From Telopea speciosissima (lineage: Eukaryota > Streptophyta > Magnoliopsida > Proteales > Proteaceae): a DNA stretch of 64,000 nucleotides. The translations under genes were made by a program, and so were the position numbers. Each line of letters opens with the position of its first letter. Positions within the stretch are counted from its first letter, which is position 1. Below, one piece after another: positions 58,601-64,000 of the stretch. The stretch covers positions 12,351,307-12,415,306 of the forward strand of contig NC_057920.1 in the NCBI RefSeq assembly GCF_018873765.1. Reading direction: 5' to 3'. Under the pieces are notes generated by a model that saw nothing but the letters and a program-made list of their open reading frames with translations, was not told the DNA's origin and ran no database searches.

Positions 58601-61600
58601 GGGGTGTTTCCGGAGTATTGTATGAACAGTGTATCTTTAAACTTCATAGGAATATTTTATTGGACAGTTATACAACAAGCAATGATGTGTGAAACTCAAT
58701 GTTGGGCAGTGAAAACATAACATACAAACAAACTTAGAGTAGGCGAAATGAGGATGTTGAGATAGATAAGTGGTAAATATAGAAAAGATAAAATAAGGAA
58801 TTAACAAATTAAAGCTAAATTAAAAGCAGCTCCGATACACGATAAGTTGCGAGAAAGTCATTTGAGGTGGCAATGACATATACAACGGAGACCTTTGAAT
58901 GCTCCAGTATGGAGGGATGATTTGATTCAAATTGAAGGAGCTAAAAGAGCCAGAGGTAGAATGACTCTAAGAAAGGTGCTGAGTTAGGACATGCAACCCT
59001 GGGGTTTGGAAACCCTTTTGGAGACGCTTATGGGCCCACACAAAGAGTAGGGGGTTCAAATTAAAAGATTGATGGCAAAATAGTAAATGAAGAAGAAGCC
59101 GCCAAAACACTGTTCACATGAACGTTGTCACAGCCCATATTTTCCTTGTGTGGAGATATTTTTTTGAAGATTTTGTGAGCCCATCAAGTGGAGAAAGATT
59201 CTATCCTAATGCTGCCATAGTTTAGGTTCTATTTTCAGTTTTAGAAAATATATTAGGTAGTTTCTAATTTCAGTTTGTTTCTATTTTTGTTTCCTTGCAT
59301 GTTTAGAAGGCTGATTCTATAAAACCTTAGTAGTTATTATTTTCAAACAGTTTCTATTTTTACGTTGCAAGATTTAGTTTCTATTTTCCAGTCAAGTTAG
59401 TTTCTTGAGGAGCAAGTATAAGCCCTCTATTTATTGTAAAGACTTTTAGAAGCCTCAGAACGATTTTATGAGTTGAACGGAAGTTTGCTTTGAATGCAAA
59501 GATTCTCTTGTCCCTTATGAGTGACATGAAGGGTCATTAGGAGCCTGGCTGAGAGAGCCAAATCCCATTATCACCCTGCCTTCTATTATCTCTGCCCTTA
59601 AAATTGATCCTTGTGCTGCTGCTGTTCTCTGCTGCTCAATACAATTGCTGTGAAGACTCCTTGAAAGCCTGAATCAATCTCCAATCACCTCAAGGACTGC
59701 TGCTGTGACATACAATCCAGAGGAGGTCTGGACAACCTTGTGGCCCTGCTGTTCTGCTCTATTTCTCCAGCAAACTTCAAGCCTCCATTTCTCTGCAACC
59801 TGAACTCAGTTTCAGCAGAGGTTTGGAGGGTTGAATCACACCAGGAGCTCCACTCGATCCATTGTTTGAAGACCCAGTTTCCCCTGGTTTGCAATATCTG
59901 CTACAACCTTCTAATTTTGACTCCATCTCATATCTCAGTTGTTAGCCATCAGAATAGGCTAAGATTTGGAGCACAGGTCCTCCACAACTCCTCCTTCACT
60001 CAATCCCAATCTGGTGCAGTTCTGATGGCTGATTTGGTTTTATTTCTCTAAGCTGCTAATTCTGATTTTGTTGCTATTTTGATGTTCTGCTGCAACCTAT
60101 CATCGATCCTACTGTAGAGTGGTTCTTACTTGAACCCCTTCTAAATTAAGATGGCAGAACTGTAAATAAGAAGAATCTTAAAAGTTGAATAAGTAAATAA
60201 AAGGAAAGAATAAAAAAGGGGTTTTGATTTAATGACTAAGGGTAAACTAGGAAGTAATTATAATGCAAGGGGTAAGAAGCAAATAAAGGTAAAAGAAGGG
60301 GTATTCAACTAACAAGAAATAAAGAAGTGTTAGGGCCAATAATCGTGTGTCTGGTTATGTGTCTTCAACCTTGAGACATACCAGAACCCAGCGGCAGGAA
60401 AGGATTATGAGTCGACCTCAGAAATTTCCAAGCAATATATTCAATCAAGCCAAGGATTTTAGCCTTGAATCGCAGTTCAAAATCCTTTAAAATCCAAGCA
60501 CTATTCCAGTGAACAGCCCTCAAATCGTCAAAGGGAAATTACCTGATTTTGCTTCTGGTGGTGGAACAGGAACCAACAGTAGTTTCTGGTCTCGATCTCA
60601 CAGCCCATTGTGTATTTCAGTCTGAAAATCAGATGGAGAAATCACCCTGTAAGTGTAAGATCTTCACTCCAGTTTTCAGGAAGAACTGGACAGGATTTTA
60701 GAGTTCAGTTCAGATCTGGTAGGTTGCAGGTGTCGCTGGAAATAGGTATTAATAACAAATGAAGAGATTAAGAAGATAGGAGTATGGGAGAAAAGAGAGA
60801 GACAATCAGAGGAGGAAAGGTTGCACACACAACTCTTGGCAGCACCGGTAAGCACTTCTTTCAATTTCAATCAAAATAATCCAACCTCAACCATTGGGTA
60901 CAGCCAAGTATTTAAAGGAAAATAAAATCCTAATCCTACCTTGAAACTGAAATAGAGTTCGACTCTATATGGGATTCAAACTGAAACAAACTCTACCTCT
61001 AACTCTACGTAGTATGTACGACTCTATCAAGAATAAAATACTAAACAAGAAAATTACAATTTTTAACTCAAAAAGATAAATCCTAATTCCTACGCATAAC
61101 TGCATCATATTTTCTCTCTCTTGTGTCGTTGTCTTACTTTCCATCTTTGAACAGCCAACAGTTTCCTTCTCTCCTCCTTTCTTCTCTATCAATTTCACAT
61201 CTTCTTGTTAGTTTTTATTACTATCTGAAACAGTGCCTTGGAATTCTGCTTTTAGTCTTCCACAAAATTTGACCAACAGATCTGGATTATTCTTTTTTAT
61301 CATTAGATTTAGATTCAGATCCAGCCATATCAACCCCTAGATCAAAATCTGACCGCTATATCTAACCATCAGATTGGGATCTCTTTAATTCCATTTGTGA
61401 GCCCATTACCCGCAGGCCAATCAGATCCACCAAATCTGATCAATACAGTATTATATTCAGACATAATAGGTTGATAAGGATCATGCATTTATGAAATAAC
61501 ATGCCCATTTAAATGCGGTGTCGAAGTTAAAGCGGTAATCATTGAAAGAGTGGCTCATAGAATTCTGTAACCTAAAACCACTAAATTCATAACCTTAAAC

Positions 61601-64000
61601 ATTTCTTTCCCTTTTCCTACTACCTAACTGTAAACATTGTGCTGCATAAATTCTCAGAAGAAGAGCTTCAATAACATCTTGTTTTCTTATCGCATCAGCA
61701 GAAAAGAGTTCAAAATAAATAACTATAAGTTGACATATAACCGATCCAAACTCGGAATTTGGTCTGATAACTTCTGTGTCATCTATCAAAGCCAACAAAA
61801 CTGATGAAACAGAAATTCCTTTCAAAATCAAAGAACATGTATTATAATAGATGAATAAAAATGGCATACCTGAAGAGGCAGGCTAGCTCCTCCAGACCAC
61901 TGAGTCAGATTTGTCTGCATGAATCATTCAATTAGATGGTACATGTTCATCAGAGGGTCCCAACCTGGAGACGACCTTAGAATATTAAAATTACTAGAGC
62001 TGCTACAAAGATGGACATGAAGGATAGCAGTCTTCACAATAAAACTATGGAAGAAGATACTCTTAGAACCATGAATTTAGGTATCAGTATCAGGCCGGCC
62101 ATATTGGCCAATTCATACTGGTATCGGCGGTGATCAATACCGATACAGCACCACTACATATTGACCGAAATGGTTAAAAAGTGCTTTTTCTTGGACAAAA
62201 AGTGGTTTTCTGTACTGGAATCAGCCTGATATGGCCAATCTGTATCAGTAACAGTATCAGCAGCGCCTGATACCGCGTTGATATTGTGAACTAAAACCTT
62301 GCTTAGAACTCTTGATAAAGGATAGGAACTTCACACTGATGCAAGATGCAATGTCAAACTATTAATGCAGCAGAGTACATCACAAACCTTGTATTTAACA
62401 CTAAATAAACGAGCACGAGGAAAATCAGTTGGAAGCCATTCTCCAGGCCAAAATGTTCCCTCTTTTCCAGCATCCAAATCGATATTCTCTACCAGACCAG
62501 ATTTAGTAGTTGAGGACTTGTCCTCTGAAATGCGCCAACTTTTGAAAGGCCCACCACGCAGACCATGAACAAAAACAACATCCAGTAAAGGAACCTCTGA
62601 CTGTGAGAGTTTGCCAGACACAGTAGCATGAGAGACACCTGTATCATCTGAATATCCAATAACAGACCTACCATCACTGTTAACAGATTCATCATGATAT
62701 GCAGATGCATTATCATTACAATTTGGTTTCTTTGAAGCTGGAAACTCTGGTTGACCTGCATCTGAACCAGTTTTTTCAGGACATTTCCAATGTGGCAGCT
62801 CAGGATTGATTAAAAATATCATGTCATCATAGTAGGGATACATACTACTCTGGATCCGAGCACCTACATCAGGAACATTATCATCTACAGGATTTTCATC
62901 ACCTTTCCGTGAGCAAAAAATATTTAACAGTGTTGCCCTTGCATAACTTTGAATTTTAAGATCATTGCAACCAGGGATTTTCCCATTGGCACAATCTTCA
63001 AGCCATCTGCACCAAGTTTCATCCGCTACAACAACCTTCTGAACCTTTGGGAGAACAGAAAGAATGGTGAGCAGCCGAGCAGCATGTCTTCGAATATGAG
63101 CTGTGGGAGGAACTCGGACACTGGAAGAATCATTAGAATTTAAAGCAGTGGCTTCAGAAGGGGCATTTGCAGCTTGGTCCTGCATCTCACGGATTCTTGA
63201 TGCATCATATGCCTCAATAGCAGCCAGCTGTTCATAATCATCCCGCAATAGGAAGCGCCTCAGCAAACACAATACCCCAAAATCAGCTATTTTGTTTTGG
63301 GCAACAGAATCTTCATCGCAAACTTCGCACAGTGCTTTAATACCCTTAAGTGTAGCCACTGCAGAATCTGCAGCATCAAACTTGGGCAAACCATTTTTTT
63401 TCATCTTTTTGAATGGACCAGTAAATGGTTCTAGAGAAAGAAGATCTGCGAGAGGAAATACATCAACAGAATCAGTGGCTGTACCCAACTGCTTTCCTGC
63501 ACGATTAACAACAGCACCAACTAATTGACTCGCAATCTGTGTGGCAGAAGCAGCATTTGAATGATCAATATGAGTCTGCAAAGATTAAAAAAAAAATTCT
63601 ATGAATGCCAGTAGAAAAAAAATAAGTTGGTTAATTTTAAGAAAACAAAGCCACTTTAGGAACACAAATTGAATTTCCATGCTAAAACAGAACAATGAAA
63701 AATTTAACATCTTTGAACCTTCACTTTATCGTCTTTAGGCTCTTTGGTTCCTTTCATTGATGTTGTCTTGCTCAAACCCAGAACCTCAGTGAGCAACAGA
63801 GCCAACCATCCTTGAGAAATTGGGATTGAATATGGCCCATAGTCTTCAAGAATGCGTGACAGGATTTCAGAAGCTGAAAACCGTATGGTGTCTGATGAGA
63901 ATTTTCCAAAAACCCAAGGCAGAAGGATACTGGACCATTTTTGGCTTTCTTCGAGAGATAAATGCTTGTCTCCAGTACAAAGCAATTCCAAAGCTTTTGC
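46638..64000 (-). CDS. SERAC1: SERAC1-like alpha/beta hydrolase (5' end beyond window)
   Basis: Exons in transcription order: 64000-63719 (cut by the window edge), 63575-62388, 61914-61870, 56542-56466, 49669-49585, 49484-49401, 49198-49097, 49008-48910, 46748-46638. They join in frame to 690 residues plus TGA. The N-terminal visible part is helical and armadillo-like (repeated Leu-rich helices such as RHAARLLTILSVLPKVQKVV). The hydrolase domain starts at LLDVVFVHGLRGGPFKSW (about 425-442; HG is the oxyanion-hole motif). The nucleophile is in VTHSMGGL (Ser531, split across an intron), and STDHINSCKP near the end carries the probable catalytic His661, as in SERAC1 and PGAP1-type lipases. Human SERAC1 acts in phosphatidylglycerol remodelling; the plant role is unknown to me. 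Introns reach 5.3 and 6.8 kb, filled with repeats. Confidence 0.9.
47235..47320 (-). mobile_element. RTE LINE 3' end fragment
   Basis: The minus strand reads GGATCCATGTAACCGACCCC, then GTTGGGATAAGGCTG and TTGTTGTTG. This is the same conserved 3' end seen at 28131-28170, in the opposite orientation. It lies in the last SERAC1 intron. Confidence 0.6.
47560..48650 (+). mobile_element. 1-kb LTR-like repeat, copy 1
   Basis: It shares with 59095-60145 a start near ACACTRTTCAC, GTTTCTAATTTCAG tracts, a GAGAGAGCCAAATCC block, TCATATCTCAGC followed by AGATTTGGAGCAC, and the end CCTACTGTAGAGTGGTTCTTA. No reading frame is shared between copies. It looks like a solo LTR or a small LTR element, in antisense to SERAC1 in its last intron. 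Confidence 0.55.
49308..49417. repeat. 55-bp tandem duplication over an exon end and splice donor
   Basis: The unit ATTTTCAGAAGCTCAGG to GAGCTGGACGAA occurs at 49308-49362 and 49363-49417. On the minus strand the right copy holds the last residues (RPAPT) and the GTTAGT donor of the SERAC1 exon 49484-49401. The left copy repeats the same exon end and donor inside the intron. Confidence 0.9.
49939..50269. mobile_element. MITE-like element, ATAGTTGTCA family copy 2
   Basis: It starts ATTGTTGTCAAGGCGCCACC and ends TTGTTGTGATAACTATG. It is longer than copies 1 and 3 because of an AT-rich interior. It lies in a SERAC1 intron. Confidence 0.5.
50430..50705. repeat. TTTCG-rich dispersed repeat
   Basis: Many GTTTCGA/GTTTCGG and CAGTTTCG motifs in about 270 bp. 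Weaker relatives are at 51952-52045 and about 478-560. It has no coding capacity and lies in a SERAC1 intron. Confidence 0.5.
50820..51745 (+). mobile_element. 1-kb LTR-like repeat, copy 2 (interrupted by a SINE)
   Basis: It has the same GTTTCTAATTTCAGATTTAG tract and the same 3' end (CCTACTGTAGAGTGGTTCTT, 51696-51715) as copies 1 and 3. The middle is diverged (GACTGTGAGAGGCAGCC). A truncated SINE sits at 51561-51653. The start is approximate. Confidence 0.5.
51561..51653 (+). mobile_element. 5'-truncated Au-type SINE
   Basis: It contains the Au-type body CTGGAAACAGCCTCTCTGG, CTCCCCAGACCCCGCAGTGG and CATGCACTGGGT without the tRNA head. Flanking GGATCATTGTT (51550-51560) and GGACCATTGTT (51654-51664) form an 11-bp target duplication with one mismatch. 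It is nested in an LTR-like repeat. Confidence 0.75.
52195..52512. repeat. GTATCG-rich palindromic repeat, longest copy
   Basis: About 320 bp built from CGATACGTATCG, GATACATATCGATAC and CGAGACGTCTCG motifs, most of them palindromic. A T-run splits it. It lies in a SERAC1 intron. Confidence 0.65.
53335..53432. repeat. GTATCG-type repeat, short copy
   Basis: GGTCGATACGTATCTCCGAT followed by CGATACGATACGTCTC and ATACCCGATACCGATACTTA. It lies about 270 bp upstream of the Gypsy PBS-like site at 53704. Confidence 0.55.
53698..55470 (+). pseudogene. Degenerate Gypsy gag
   Basis: It starts with a PBS-like TGGTATCGGAGC (53708-53719). Gag blocks follow in shifting frames: LKLKEYSVRHDPQIFYNWLA, then KEELKEKYLPQTFKAQ with NSLQQGNLAVAEYMEKFESL, and a zinc-knuckle relic FHCKEFGHFAKTSP that has lost its last Cys and reads through stops. 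It belongs to the same lineage as the gag at 241-1527. A 430-bp tandem insert (54231-54663) breaks it. No pol is visible. It lies antisense in a SERAC1 intron. Confidence 0.75.
54231..54663 (+). repeat. Insert of about 200-bp tandem units with tRNA-like boxes
   Basis: Units begin at 54231, 54438 and 54631 (the third is partial) with a TACATTGACRCGGC-type start followed by CTAACAGTT. Units 1 and 2 carry GAACATGGTATCARAG and GTGTTCGACTCYTGGGAAG, which resemble tRNA A and B boxes. The insert separates gag residues REWWT from NERKLENRGRAP. Confidence 0.7.
57840..59085 (+). pseudogene. Degenerate RTE-type LINE ORF2 fragment
   Basis: Frame-shifting conceptual translation gives NKFGFMLGRSTTEAIYLLRR, FVDDIV (the FADD box position), KLELWRSTLESKGFKISRTK, IWWMKWR, FYWTVIQQAMMCETQCWAVK, GEMRMLR and APIHDKLRESHLRW / RRPLNAPVWRDDLIQIEGAK. 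This is the reverse-transcriptase C-half and tail of plant RTE LINEs. Many stops and indels show it is dead. A MITE is inserted right after IWWMKWR. It lies antisense in a SERAC1 intron. Confidence 0.8.
58486..58594. mobile_element. MITE, ATAGTTGTCA family copy 3, nested in a LINE
   Basis: The ends ATAGTTGTCA and TGACAACTAT are perfect inverted repeats. The element interrupts the RTE LINE coding sequence between WMKWR and GVFPEY, so it jumped after the LINE had inserted. Confidence 0.7.
59095..60145 (+). mobile_element. 1-kb LTR-like repeat, copy 3
   Basis: Matches copy 1 along most of its length: ACACTGTTCACATGAAC, TTTCTAATTTCAG, GAGAGAGCCAAATCCC, TCATATCTCAG, AGATTTGGAGCAC and the end CCTACTGTAGAGTGGTTCTT (60108-60127). 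It directly follows the RTE fragment. Confidence 0.55.
62068..62303. repeat. GTATCG-type repeat in the 62.3-61.9 kb SERAC1 intron
   Basis: It opens near ACCATGAATTTAGGTATCAG and closes near GTGAACTAAAACCTTGCTT, as in the copy at 10707-10915. The interior has GGTATCGGCGGTGATCAATA and CCTGATACCGCG. Confidence 0.55.

Noticed and set aside
62365-63528. Plus-strand frames across the SERAC1 exon
   Set aside because: Antisense shadows of the real minus-strand coding exon 63575-62388.
1-64000. CRISPR arrays, operons or prokaryotic defence systems
   Set aside because: No regularly spaced repeats, no tight gene clusters; the window is plant chromosomal DNA with spliced genes.

Overview
This window is nuclear DNA from a flowering plant. 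The evidence is GT-AG introns of 0.1 to 7 kb, a chloroplast-targeted heme-oxygenase-family gene, plant-type sulfotransferase and metallophosphoesterase genes, and a heavy load of plant SINEs, LINEs, Gypsy fragments and MITE-like foldbacks. I cannot name the species from the sequence.

I assembled five protein-coding genes by joining exons by eye at splice sites that keep the frame. (1) 2815-9670, +: the C-terminal 659 residues of a membrane-anchored calcineurin-like metallophosphoesterase; its N-terminal exons are not in the window. (2) 11645-16451, -: a complete 344-residue type II membrane sulfotransferase-like protein, tail to tail with gene 1. (3) 29114-36091, -: a complete 306-residue conserved plant protein of unknown function. 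(4) 41104-43869, -: a complete HO2-type heme oxygenase homologue of 341 residues, with Arg where active enzymes have the heme-binding His. (5) 46638-64000, -: the C-terminal 690 residues of a SERAC1-like alpha/beta hydrolase whose 5' exons lie beyond the right edge. Genes 2 to 5 are all on the minus strand. They have no shared pathway that I can see, which is normal for a plant chromosome.

The rest is mostly repeats. 1-2300 holds the LTR, primer binding site and broken gag of a Gypsy element. 16452-29113 has no gene I can support; it carries a solo-LTR candidate, a diverged direct duplication, and a 2.6-kb element with long terminal inverted repeats that encloses one duplicate. Intron 1 of gene 3 holds a LINE-like insertion (33192-35346) with a 16-bp target duplication that has ORF1 but no reverse transcriptase. 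The large introns of gene 5 hold a Gypsy gag, a degenerate RTE-type LINE, three copies of a 1-kb LTR-like repeat, a truncated SINE and several MITEs.

I found no CRISPR array, operon, RNA gene or obviously new molecular system. The best leads are the unknown protein family of gene 3, the ORF1-only LINE, the 2.6-kb inverted-repeat element, a palindromic GTATCG-rich repeat family, and two insertions or duplications that touch splice signals.
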